Under the pieces are notes generated by a model. That model did no database searches, had not been told where the DNA came from, and saw only the letters and a program-made list of their open reading frames with translations. Shown piece after piece: positions 25,496 through 36,336 of a DNA stretch of 64,000 nt. A program made the translations under genes and the position numbers. Source of the stretch: Diphasiastrum complanatum (taxonomy: Eukaryota; Streptophyta; Lycopodiopsida; Lycopodiales; Lycopodiaceae); NCBI GenBank assembly GCA_029204225.1, contig CM055111.1:948453-1012452 (forward strand), written 5' to 3'. The stretch's first letter is position 1. Each line of letters opens with the position of its first letter.

Positions 25496-28290
25496 ATGAC
25501 AAAGCTTTATCATCTTCATGTGAATCTGTCACCAGAATATGCTCCGCTCAGGACGAGAAATTCAAAGCAACCCAAATTGTCAACTTCTGATCTGGTCCGA
25601 TACAGGGAGAAAAAGCTAAAACATGTAGATTTATGGTCATCACGAACATTGTATTCTATTGATCCATGTTCATTGCAGCACCCAGATTTTCATTCGGTGA
25701 GTCAGTTAATAATCTATATGTGTCATGGTAAAAATGGCCTTTTGGGTTATTGTGAGAATTTGATGCTCTATGGGAATGCACATTCAATGCAAAGAATACA
25801 TTATTTGGAAGAGGAATCAAGAAAAATATCAAAGGATTGCGAAGAAAAATCTACAAAGATGAAAACTTGTTTGGATGAAAATGAGATGCTCAAGGAGGAG
25901 ATCCAAAGGTTGAAATCTTCCTTGCATCATTATACAACTAGTAATGATGAGATAAACATTGCATTTCAATCCATGCGTATCTCATATTTGTCTCTTGTTA
26001 AAGATATGGATGTGCTCAACAGAAAGGTCCGAAGCAACAAGAGGAAAAGACTGGTAAACAAGGATATATGTGATCTATCATCCAGAGGAGGTCATAGAAA
26101 AAGACGAATCCGTGCATTCAAGTAAGTTATAGCTTATTTGGTACTGAAAATTGCTTGAACTTTTTGATTTATTCATAATCACTAATTTTGTAATTTATTC
26201 ATTTCAACTTTCTTTTGATTTGCTTATTATATACTGCTGTGAATACTATGAGTGTCCTAATTTCTACTGACATTTTCATGAACATTATGTTTGCAATGAA
26301 GATTAGCATTGGTTGTTGAAGACCATTTGGCCGATGAGATTTCAATTGGAAACTCACTAGGCTCTATCTTCACTCCTAAATCTATGAAATCAATATTAAA
26401 TAATAACAAAATGAAAAATATTAAGGCTTCAGTTACTTATGGCATTATGGATGAAGTTGAAAAATATTAGACACTACATTGCTTCAAGGGGCATGCGACT
26501 TTTCTAGCATCAGTAGGGAAGCATATGCAACAATGTTTAAGATGATAAAGGAGGCATAAATGCACATGTAAATATTAAAAAGTTTCCAATCCCATGACCA
26601 TTTCATCTTAAAAAAAAAAAGAGACATGTTAAACCATGGTATGCAAACAATAGTTGGTAATCCATCTCATATCAATGAAGTGTATTGCTCGAAAGGAGAA
26701 AGTCTAGCATATAACAATTCCAACAATCTATTTATTGGTATTAATCAGTTATTAGCATTCATCATAAATTTTTACAGTATTACAAATGAGAATGTCAATA
26801 ACAAGTTGATAGTTGTTCTCAAGTTAGATGAGTCTGAAATTATAAAAGGACAAAAAATGGAAAGAGTCAGTCTCACGATCATGAATGGAGCACTTTCAAA
26901 TTCAGAAGACTCAGAAGGCCTCAATTTCAGTATTCAATCAGAAAATGATATTTGGTGGTTGGCAGCATTTCAGGTATAGCAGTTCCTTTGCATAATAAAT
27001 AGGGATAATCATTTGAATACAGATTTCATATCTAAAATCTTCTCTGTGTTTATATTATGAGGCTAATCACGTTTTTGTATTCTCTTATAGGTGCTGAAAG
27101 AAGACCATAACATTCTCTCATGGATATTCAATAGAACATCATATCCTGCCACCATAAAAAAATTACATGGAGAGAGTTCCACTCAATATTCCTAGAATTG
27201 GCACTTTCAACATTGAATGGCATTTAGCAAGAGATCTGAAGACATTAAAATGTATGTTCAATGTATCTCATGGCGCTAACTCTAAACACCCTTGTTTGTA
27301 TTGCATGAAAACAACAAAAGACATGACAAGGAGTACAGGAATATCAAGAGATCGAGAAGATCCTAATTGGAAACCTTTACTACTGATTCCTCTACGAAAT
27401 GTTCATATCTGTACATTGCATGCGGAGGTGCGTATTATAGAAAAAATAATATATCTTCACATCTTGTTTGCATAGAATTTTGAGCCGGAGGCCTCTGCAA
27501 AGGAAGCTATTTCTAGATTAGATGATGTGTTGTCCAAAGCAGGCTTACATAAAGGCCACGTTAAAATAAAAAAAGATGACAAGTTATTAGGTAAAACAGG
27601 AAATATTCCATGCAAGCCGAGCATTGGAGGATCTAAAGCTCGAAGATATTTATCAAATTATTCTGGCAAACAATCTAAGGTTCAATACACGGCTTGGAAA
27701 GAAATTGTTGCAGCAACTCAGATTTCGAAGAAGAAGGTTCTACTCGTATACGCAAAGTAGAAGTTTGGAAAAAGTTAGACAACATGGTGAAATACTTGAG
27801 AAAAGATACATTTTCAAATACTGATGTTCAAATGATATAGAAAACAACCAATGAATTTGTGGATGCAGTTCAGAGTGCATGGGGTGTTGATCATATAACA
27901 CATTATATGGTAAGATTTTGATTTTACACTACGATAGACAAATATTTGCAATTAAATTAGATACTTTTGGTACTGATTTAGATTATGGTTTTATGACATG
28001 CAAGACATATTATGACATCATTCGACATTCTTTGCAAGAAATAGTGGAAGTCTTAGCATATGGTCATCGCAAGGAATGGAAAAATCTCATTGGCAAGCAA
28101 GAGCGGCATTTTATAAAAGTACACAACATGGCGGCACAACATGGCGGGACTAGCACAAAAAATAGCTATATACTGCAACTTTTACAATGGTTTTATAGAA
28201 GAATCCAGATTCGTCATAACACAAAATCAACGGATTATAAAAAATTTCAAAAAGCATGCAAATTTATACAAGCCAGTAGGCTATAGACAC
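25496..28290 (+). pseudogene. Broken, spliced DDE-type transposase-like gene with a Cys/His metal-site module
   Basis: Exon 1 (25,496 to about 26,120) encodes a basic, partly coiled-coil N-terminal region ending GGHRKRRIRAFK at a GTAAGT donor. The next exon (about 26,301) carries in-frame stops. Exon at 26,626-26,973 (KLIVVLKLDESEI; ends CAG/GTATAG) is followed by one starting at 27,091 after TTATAG. Then comes DLKTLKCMFNVSHGANSKHPCLYC, about 25 residues of spacer, and LLIPLRNVHICTLHAEVRIIEK. After more breaks there is WGVDHITHYM and GKQERHFIKVHNMAAQHGGT with LLQWFYRRI. The order Asp strand, 'G..ANS..PC.YC' module, LH helix and late Glu (GxE) resembles RAG1/Transib and related zinc-bearing DDE transposases. 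That assignment is inference. Multiple stops and frameshifts make it non-functional. Confidence 0.5.
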
Positions 28291-28496
28291 ACAATAAAAT
28301 TTTGTATATTAAATAAAAATATTTACAAAGTACAATTCAGCAGTATCTAATTTGCTTCCGATATTTTTTCCAATGAAAGTTGCAACTTAGAATCATGCAA
28401 CAATTTTTTTCTTTCGTATGGATCCAATAGTTGATAGTTTTCATGCTTACACTGCAAAATGAGATGATCTGAGCATGGAATTCACTGGTCCATATT

Positions 28497-29700
28497 CTAA
28501 ACTTTTAACCGCAATAGTTTCTTTACAAAAATTATTTTATGCACCTTATTAAAATTATGTCTTCCAAGAAAATGAGTCAGTGCCTTGATTGCCATAATCA
28601 TAGTTTCACCATGTTGATGAAACTTTGAATGGGCAACACTTATTTCATTATTCTTGAAGGACTTTAGATAGTGCCCAAGTGCATGATCTCTTGAAAATTC
28701 TCCCGCAGAAGATCTTTGTCCTCCTCGACAAATTGCGAAATTATCAAGAAAAATTGTTTCTTGAAATGATAAAAAACAAAGTAAGCTCCAGTATATAATC
28801 TGACATAACAAATCTACTAGTACTTGATAAGAGACAAAAACTTACGCATTCGGCTTTGTCTTCTCTGATTAATGTCTCTCCATCAATATTATGTCCACCT
28901 TTCGATGTCAATATTGTTGGTGAATAGACAGTTGGCTGTGGAAAACCAAGTTGACTTTGGATTATGAGAAACTCCTCCTCAGAAGGTAGATCATCTTCTT
29001 TGTTGCGCATTTCCTGCACAGCCATTTTCAAGCAATCTTTCCCTGAATAAAACTTATCATTATGTACATCGTCAACACCAGGGAGAAGATCATCAGCATC
29101 AAAATCAACTATATCCGAAAATTCATCAAGCTCTTTGTTCAAAATGCAAAGAGTCTCAGCATCAGTGAAGTCAAAAAGATCTGATATATCCGATATTGTC
29201 AAAAAGAAATTATTATCTATAATATAAGTAGGCAAAGTGATCAAAGATTTATTAGAAGGAGAAAGGGTAGTGGGTGTTCTAGGGCTATAAAAGTAGCCCT
29301 ATTTCGAACAGGATCAAAATCAGAACAATCATCTAAATGAACACTCGTGTCAATAAAAAAGGTATCTATATCTACAATCTTGACTTTTCAGACTTTGTAT
29401 CACTAGAAGACATTGCTTCAGAAGTGGAGGGCATAGAGTCTGAATTGTCAGAAATATTTAACAAAAGGAAAAAAATAAAAACAGACTGAAAATCAACAAA
29501 TCTACATTTTTTATTGTGAATTGGGCACTCATCTACAAACTTGAAATCATTATGTAGCTTGGTAAACATTCTATCAAGCTTAGCTTTGTAGATACGCTTG
29601 TTGAGTGCCACCAGGTCCTGATAATGAATCATGTCTTTATTTTGAGACCTGAATAACGAAGTACTGAGCATGGACTTAAATCTGAGATATATCCTAGAAA
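28497..29700 (-). pseudogene. Unknown spliced gene, convergent with the transposase-like gene
   Basis: Read on the minus strand, the first coherent block is near 29,680 (SLFRSQNKDMIHYQDLVALN; then FKFVDECPIHNKKC, a possible metal-binding Cys-x3-His/Cys pair). It runs through introns with good signals (TTTCAG, AATTCAG) into a Ser-rich piece (MPSTSEAMSSSDTK), then an acidic exon (29,380 back to about 28,850) with DADDLLPGVDDVHNDKFYSG and SEEEFLIIQSQLGFPQPTV, ending TLIREDKAECV. A last block lies at 28,770-28,500 (RGGQRSSAGEFSRDHALGHY). I do not recognise the family. Its 3' end lies only about 200 bp from the transposase-like gene's end, so both may belong to one element. Confidence 0.45.
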
Positions 29701-29729
29701 ATGCCTCCACACCAGGGCCCTCAGTAAAA

Positions 29730-30935
29730 AACAAAAATAATAGAACTGAAGTCCCAAATATGCTCTCAAGCGCAAACTCCAAGTCAGACAAGCAGGCAAC
29801 GTGCGCTCGAGAGAGATATTGGAAGCTGGAGTATCGGATCCGAACTCAAGAATAATGTGCAGGAAAGAAAAGGGATATGAAACGCGCTTGAATGTGATAT
29901 CGGAGGATGCAATATCGGATCCAGGCGCATAATAGTCAATGAGACGTAATGAGAGAAAGCGGCACGCTTGAAATCGATATCCGGCAAAGCAATCGTAAAT
30001 CTGCGTGAAAATCCGAGCCAAAAAAGACCTATTTATATAAAAAAATTTGCACGTGTGGAGGAGTGGCGAAGGAACACGTGTCGACATGTGATTGGCCAAA
30101 ATAAATGCGTTGTACCTTGAATGATTGATCTGACATCTATCACGTGCAAGAATGACATGCGTCGATAAGGGATTCGTGCACGTGTCTCAGCCCACGTGTC
30201 CCCATAATTGGTCATCATTATCAGTACAGAATTTCCACGTGGTCTAGTCATCTGACGACACGTGTCTAGGCCGTCTTTTTACACGTGCAAAAATTTGCAA
30301 AAATTCATTAAAAACAAAAAGCAAACTAGATTCAAAATTAGACATTTTAAACAAAAATAACAGAACTGAAGTTCCAAAAATCGCTCTCAAGCGCAAACCC
30401 CATGTCCGACAAGCACGTCAAATCAATGTGCGCTTGAGAGAGATATTTGAAGTTGGAGTATCGGATCTGAGCACAAGGAAAATGAGCAGAAAAGAAAAGA
30501 TTTGCGAGACGCACTCGAATGCGATACCGAACGATGCAGTATCGGATCCAGGCGCATATTAGCCAACGAGATGTAATGAGAGCAAGCGGCGCGCTTGAAA
30601 TCGATATCCAGAAAAGCAATCGTGAATTTGCATGAAAATCCGAGCCCAAAAAGACATATTAATAAAAAATATTGCACATGTGGAGGACTGGCGAAGGAAC
30701 ACGTGTCGACTTGTGATTAGCCAAATTAAATGCGTCGTACCTTGTATGATTGATCTGACATCTGTCACGTGCGAGAATGACACGCGTCGATTAGGGATTC
30801 GCACACGTGTCTCAGCCCACGTGGCCTCATAATTGGCTCATCATTGTAAGTATGGACATTCCACGTGGTCTAATCATCTGACGACATGTGTCTCGGCCGT
30901 CTTTTCACATGTGCAAAAATTTTGTATATATAAGT
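29730..30935. promoter_or_regulatory. Two ~600-bp direct repeats rich in CACGTG-type boxes, between divergent genes
   Basis: The block beginning AACAAAAATAA at 29,730 recurs at 30,350, and the two stay aligned to about 30,306 and 30,925 (period 620-626, identity roughly 85%). Each copy has a cluster of ACGTG cores. Copy 1 has CACGTGT, ACACGTGTCGAC, TCACGTGCA, GCACGTGTC, CCCACGTGTC, CCACGTGG, ACACGTGTC and ACACGTGCA between 30,049 and 30,290. Copy 2 has the same positions, some changed to CATGTG. In plants such G-box/ABRE-like cores bind bZIP and bHLH factors. The region separates a minus-strand gene on its left from the plus-strand histone-fold gene on its right, so a shared regulatory role is likely but not shown. 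Confidence 0.6.
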
Positions 30936-31162
30936 CCTCAAAATTTTCATTTTTTTTCGCAAAATTTTCGCTTTTAGCTCCCGATATCGCTCTCAAGCGC
31001 GCTCTTTCATCTTTCAAGCTTCCGCCCTATCACAGTGTGCTTGAGTCCGATACCGCCTGCTGTGCAATATCGCTTTCGAGCGCGCATCTCTTTTTTGCAA
31101 ATAATCTCTATAGGTCTTGCGCTCGAAACCGATATTCAGTGCTGGTATCGATCTCAAGCGCC
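29763..31162. repeat. Dispersed motif GCGCTTGA(A/G)A-x-CGATATC, about 13 copies in both orientations
   Basis: Occurrences include 29,763 (reverse), 29,803, 29,883, 29,963 (GCTTGAAATCGATATCC), 30,382 (reverse), 30,429, 30,510, 30,589 (GCGCTTGAAATCGATATCC), 30,982-31,000 (CGATATCGCTCTCAAGCGC), 31,037, 31,066-31,082 (ATATCGCTTTCGAGCGC), 31,118-31,137 and 31,145-31,162. Four groups sit at corresponding places in the two direct repeats. The last five crowd into the untranslated leader of the histone-fold gene in alternating orientation. Confidence 0.65.
30925..30932 (+). promoter_or_regulatory. TATA box of the histone-fold gene
   Basis: TATATATA followed by AAGTCC, about 310 bp before the ATG at 31,243 and just downstream of the box cluster. 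This implies a leader of roughly 280 bases that contains several copies of the CGATATCGCTCTCAAGCGC-type motif. Confidence 0.5.
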
Positions 31163-31242
31163 CTTTCATCGCAAATATTTTTTTGTTTTGATCCACTTTT
31201 GTTTTGTTCAAACTTCTTTTTGTTAATTTTTTTCTTCCGAGA

Positions 31243-32343
31243 ATGATGGCCAAAACCAAATCCACCGCCCATGCCATCACCACTGTACAACCATCCCATT
31301 TTCGTGTTTCCCCTGGTACTAGCCGTAGGCGTGGCAGGAAGCAAGTCTGGCTGAGGGAGATCAGGAAACTCCAGAGATCAACTGAATTGTTGATCCCTAG
31401 AGCTCCTTTCGGCCGTATGGAATGTCACTCTGTCACTTGGGCTGGATGTTCGTTTTGTCGTGATAGCCATGCAGGCCTTGCAGGGTGTTGTAGAAGATTT
31501 TCTGTCCCAGTTTTTTGAGGATACTTGTCTTTTGGCAGTGCATGGTAACCGTGTCACCATCATGCCAAAGGATTTCGTCATTCTCAAAAGGCTTCGAGAC
31601 AGATATTCTGGTCTGCATGTTGATAATGCCAGCACCTCCAAAGACCTGCCTCTAGATAGAACCAACGTGCCTACTACTTCTAGGAGGAAGAGAAAGCAGG
31701 CTGTCCCCAAGAAGGCTGGATCTCGAAGGCCAGCTGCTTCCCTTCCTCCTAGACGTATCCCGGCCAAGAGACCCCGTGTCTTCTTGAGCTCTAAGTCATA
31801 TGCTGGAGAATCTGACTCAGATCGAGAATCTTCACGCAGTCCTCCTCCTATTATTCGTCACCAAAAGTGTTGATTACCCAAGAGGAGCTAGATAGAATAA
31901 TAGAGAAATCTATAAATATTCTTTCCACTTCTGTTTCTCCTCATATACATAATATTTTTGTGAGAATTCCATATGATCCAGCCCAATTTTTTTTTATTCT
32001 GACCATTATAATCAGTACGAGGCCTACCTAGCTAACAAAATTGATCTTCTCGGCAACTTTTTTTATTTTTTTCTTCCAGATACACGTAGAAGTTTTAGAA
32101 TACGTCCCAAATTTTGTGCCGAGCTAAAAAATTAGACCTCAAAAATTTCAGATGCAATAGTAGAGGCTGGAGTTTCTTTTTTGCAGAATAGTATTAGTTT
32201 CAATTCCCATGGTACAGTTTTTGTAGTTAGTCCATTTTTCATGGGAGCGGTAAAGGTGAAAGAAGCCAATTTTGAGAAGGCTGTCTATTTTATCGAGTGC
32301 AGTCCTATGGCAAAATTTTATTTGATTTCATATGAAAATAAGT
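31243..32343 (+). pseudogene. Divergent histone H3-fold gene with long C-terminal extension, frameshifted
   Basis: The ATG at 31,243 opens a short basic tail (MMAKTKSTAH) and the H3 alpha-N segment LREIRKLQRSTELLIPRAPF (compare [20 protein letters not shown] of H3). Near 31,414-31,420 the frame changes by one. The next frame carries the rest of the fold (LGLDVRF; MQALQGVVEDFLSQFFEDT, LLAVHGNRVTIMPKDF, LKRLRDRY), an almost exact counterpart of H3 alpha-2, loop 2 and alpha-3. Loop 1 looks no longer than in ordinary H3. A basic, Ser/Pro-rich extension follows (KRKQAVPKKAGSRRP) to a stop at 31,871. Beyond two more frame breaks (31,865; T-run at about 31,990) there is a coherent extra region (VLITQEELDRIIEKSINIL; VEAGVSFLQNSISFN; VYFIECSPMAKFYLISYENK) up to a GTAAGG donor. 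The H3 call is strong; whether it was a centromeric H3, another variant, or element cargo is open. Confidence 0.72.
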
Positions 32344-32640
32344 AAGGATTGCTCTTTTCTTTCTGTTGCTTTAATCTGGATTGTTGCATGCCTCCTTGCT
32401 TTAATAAGAATGGAATTTTTTCATAAATATGAATTTAACGATATTTGTATCTTGGGTGTTGCAGTCAGCATTGGAGCCTAAACATTCTTTTTGTAAAGAT
32501 AAATAAGGAGGGAGTATCAAACTTTCTATGTGTAAAATTAAACTCAGCTGCAAATACACATAGAGAATTTGATTTTCTACTTCATGATGTCGTTCGGGAA
32601 ATACCGACAACGACAACTTCAATTTATCTCTTTCTCTGAA

Positions 32641-33600
32641 CGGTGTCGGTTTCTCGTGCTGTCTATTCTGGCCAGTCGGCAACGTCAAGTGGAATCTGTG
32701 GGAAGAAACAACGCGTCAAACGGGCATACAGGCAGCCCGTAACCTCATTTCGAAGTTTGGCCCTGGAATGGGCTTCAGGGACAAGTGGCCCGTCTGGTTT
32801 CTGAACTAGTCGAAATTGCCCAAATTTCTAGATGGGGATGGCCATAGGTTCACAAACCCGATACGGACCTGATGGAGCCATTCATGTCCAATTCCGACAT
32901 CGTCCGCTCAATAAAACGCTTTTGGGGCAATGGAACTGACATAGTTTTGGAGTTTTCCGTTAAATGGTCCATTTTCTCTAAACGACGTCTGTTTGTCGTC
33001 CCGTCTGTTTCGGCCAATCGGCAACGTCAATTGGAACCTGTGAAAACAGCCAGCATGTCAAACGGGCATACAAGCAACCCGTAATACCTCTATTCGAAGT
33101 TCGGCCCGAAATGGGTTTCGAGGACAAGTGGCCCGTCGGGTTCTTGAACTGGTCGGAATCGTCCAAATTTCCAGACGGGGGGTGTCCCCAGGTTCACAAA
33201 CCCAATACAGACCTGATGGAGTCATTCATGCCCAACGGTCGAAATCGCAAGGATTTTCAGAAGGGGGTGGCCCCAAGTTTGCAAATTCAATAGGGACCCG
33301 ATGAAGCCATTCGTGCCCAGTTCCGATATCGTTCGGTCAAAATAATCATTCGTCCTAGGAGAAACGCTTCTGGTGCAGTGGAAATGACCTACTTTGGCAA
33401 TTTTATGTGAAACAATCCATTTTCTCTAAATGACGTCGATTTTTTTCTGCCGTCTGTTCTGGCCAGTCGACAACGTCAAGGGGACCTGTGGGAATAGACA
33501 GCATGTCGAACGGGGCATACAGGCAGCCCGTAACCTCCGTTCAAATTTCGGCCCCATCATTTGTCCCAAGGGAAACGCTTTTGAGGCAATGGAAATGACC
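32641..33600. repeat. Satellite-like tandem repeat, about 340-bp unit, three copies
   Basis: GGCAACGTCAA-containing blocks at about 32,668, 33,011 and 33,461 mark three units starting near 32,641, 32,976 and 33,421. The first unit is about 341 bp, and the second is about 450 bp because of an internal duplication of the block GACCTGATGGAG...CATTC (33,192 and 33,277). The third is truncated. It is GC-richer than its surroundings and begins directly at the end of the decayed histone-fold gene. Confidence 0.8.
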
Positions 33601-33629
33601 TAGGTTGAAAACTATTTCACTTTCTATGC

Positions 33630-34190
33630 CCATGCCCTAATAGCATCCTTTTTCAGGATGAAGGTTTTCTGGCAAACAAAGTCAGAATTGAGTAGCAAAG
33701 AGTCCCTTGTGTTCGTATCGGTCACACGGATCTAGGGTCTTCTTTCGATCGATGTTCCGGCATGTACCAACTGATTTCGACTAATTTTTGGTACGACAAA
33801 ATTAGTTTTCCTAAAGCCCTTCTTGGGTCTAGACTTAGTACGACCGTTTCTCTATTACTGATTTGTTCAAGGTCTAGGTTGTTCCTAAGGGTTTGCGTCG
33901 ACGTTGCCCATTGACCGAAACAAACGGCTGGGTAAATCAAAACCGTTCGACGGTGATGCACCACTATTTGGGATGGTGAAAAAGTAGTCTCTTTCATAAT
34001 GCCCTAATAGCTTATTTTTTGGCACGAAGCTTGTTTCCGGACAAACAAAGCCATTATTGAGCCGTGGAGGATAACTTGTGTTCGTATCAAACACACAAAC
34101 ATGTGGCCAAGATCCATTCGATGTTTTGGCATGTTTCAGCTGATTTCCTCTGTTAGGCATAGACTTTGCACAACCGTTTCTCTGTTCAGT
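33630..34190. repeat. Direct duplication, about 365-bp period
   Basis: GCCCTAATAGC at about 33,640 and 34,005, CTTGTGTTCGTATC at 33,708 and 34,075, and ATTCGATGTT-type blocks at corresponding places. Copies are clearly diverged. No gene is seen in either. Confidence 0.7.
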
Positions 34191-34384
34191 GAGGTAGTTG
34201 TGAGAAATTGGCAAAAATTACAATTATTCCATTTAATACTTACTCCAAATACAAAGAGAACAAACTTGTAGGTTGTAATGAATGTGAAGTGAATCAAAGG
34301 AAGTTTCATATTTAGCGTGATTTTTAGTCCTGACATAGTTTGCAACTATGTATTACCTTCGTGTTTAGGTTTTATAGTGCAAGT

Positions 34385-34690
34385 GGGCCTTATGATGACT
34401 ATTTCTCATAATAATCTGCTAAATAACAGCTGTGTGAAAAGGACTATTTGAAAAAATAATTATAATATATAAGAGAGGATATAAAGAATAATTAATTATT
34501 ATTTTACGATTACTTCAAGAATTTATTCTATTTATAAGTGCCAAGGGCCTTATGATGGCTATTTTTCTTGACAATTTGCTAAATAATAACTGTGTGGAAA
34601 GGACCATGTCAACAAAAGCTATAGTATATAAGAAGGGATATAAGAAAGATTATCTATTATTTTACGATTACTTCAAGATTTTTAAAAGAA
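34385..34690. repeat. Direct duplication, about 160-bp period
   Basis: GGCCTTATGATG at about 34,388 and 34,548, TTTACGATTACTTCAAGA at about 34,493 and 34,658. The right copy overlaps the end of the copia fragment that follows. Confidence 0.7.
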
Positions 34691-36236
34691 TTAATATTTA
34701 ACAAAGTAATATATCTTCTTCTAAAAATGAGACTTGCAAGAATCTCAAATTTCCTAAAACTATCTTCCATTGAGTTCATGTGGCATAGTCTTATGTGCCA
34801 CATAGTGTCTGGCGAGTCATCATGAGTCTGATGCACCTGATCTGTAGGTAGGCGTACCTTCAGATGATACAGGTTTCCTTTCCTTCTGCCTTGAGTGATC
34901 AATGTACTGGTACTGGCGTCAATCACGTTGCATGCTTCATCAGAAAACGTCACACGCATCCCTGCATCTGCCATTCTTGCTATAGAAAGGAAGTCTTGTT
35001 GCAGAGTAGGCACAAACAGAACGTCTTTGAGCCGTCTGTCTTTGTCGTTGGTGTTGAGCCATAGTGAACCAATACCGTTCACTTGATGTCTAGATCCATC
35101 TCCAAGAACTATGAATCTTGAAGGATCTTCACTTCTAAAATCAGACATTATTCGTCTTGATGTCACAAAGTGTGAGGTGGCTCCTAAATCTAGGATCACC
35201 TGATGCGTGTCAGATGTTGATGCTGCACACACGTTTTCACAGATGTAGGTAGTTGAACAGTTTCTATCTGTTCTTTCTTCGCCAATCTTGGAGCTCTCGG
35301 GCTCCTCGACATAGGATGAACTATTAATGTTCTCCTGTCTGTTCTGTGCTGCTTTGTTTCTCAGATTCTGGCGGCAATCCACGGCTGCATGACCCTTCTT
35401 GTGGCAGTGGATACACTCAATCTTGGGATTGAGCCAGCATGTATCAACCGTATGCCCATCTTTTTTGCATCTCACGCAATCTTCTTGTCTGCACCTTGCT
35501 ACTTCGACCTCCCTTTGCTCTTCTAGTTGCCTTTGTTGGTCCCTTCCGCTTGTTGATCACGATCCTGCCTCTGATTCTTAGGCTTAAATTGTTTCTTGGA
35601 TTTTTCTTTGTTGCCATAGAGGGCCTGGTCAGAACCATCCTTGTGATCAAGGTGTTCTCTGGCCTCGACTTTCTCTCGAATCTCGACAATCGCCTTTTCA
35701 AGGTTCATGGTAGGATCTTTCGAGAGCAGGGTCCTCGTGGTCTGGAATGATCTAGGTAAGGCTCTCAACAGGTAGGTGAGCTGCTTCTCAGCTAACACAA
35801 TGTTCTCTACTCCAGAGTTATGTAGTGATAGAAATAGATCCTTCATCTTCCTCACAAAAGAAGTGAGGTCTTTCCCATCCCACTGTAGATTCGTCAGCTA
35901 ATCTTCCAGCATCATGATTTGACATCTTGATTTCGTCTGAAATTTTGTGAGCAATGCATCCCACATCTCCTTAGCTTTGGAGAGTGTAGCCAGGTCAAGT
36001 GTGAGACTATCTTCGATGGAAGGTGATAGCAAGGCTATTGCCTTGTCATTTTTCTCTCTCCATTCACGCAGCTCCTTGCCTGATGTTGTAGGCAGCTCTT
36101 CTGTGCCATCCACCCAGGGGAATAATCCTTCACCCTTGAGTATGAGTGATGTCTTAACTTTCCAGACGAGAAAGGTTGATCCTGAGGAATCAAGAATTGT
36201 GGAGATCTTGCTCTGCATGCTGCTGATTGAAGCCAT
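34690..36236 (-). pseudogene. Copia gag-protease fragment, family 2
   Basis: On the minus strand Gag starts at 36,236 (STFLVWKVKTSLILKGEGLF) and continues with LTYLLRALPRSFQTTRTLL. It then has two CCHC zinc knuckles (CKKDGHTVDTC with a preceding Cys, and CIHCHKKGHAAVDC). Next are the protease (VILDLGATSHFVTS, where DSGAT has become DLGAT) and the pre-integrase segment (MWHIRLCHMNSME). It stops soon after, with integrase, reverse transcriptase and RNase H absent. In-frame breaks occur at about 35,900 and 35,500. This family differs in sequence from family 1 and from the 38-43 kb element. Confidence 0.88.
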
Positions 36237-36336
36237 TGTTTCTGAAGTCTGTTCCCTCGTTGGTAGTCGTTTGTCTGAATGGTTGGCCTCCTGGATCTGA
36301 TAGCTTCTTGGCTATGTTAGATTATGATAAGATAGG

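Noticed and set aside
29629-30832. Several overlapping frames in the G-box repeat region
   Set aside because: They occur in both repeat copies with different frames and lengths and show no domain, so they are by-products of a non-coding repeat.
31243-31620. Calling the histone-fold gene a definite centromeric H3
   Set aside because: Tail divergence fits, but loop 1 looks no longer than in ordinary H3, and the extension is unlike known centromeric H3. The sequence alone does not decide.
31378-31767. Minus-strand 129-codon frame over the H3-fold gene
   Set aside because: Shadow of the plus-strand frames, which carry clear histone motifs.
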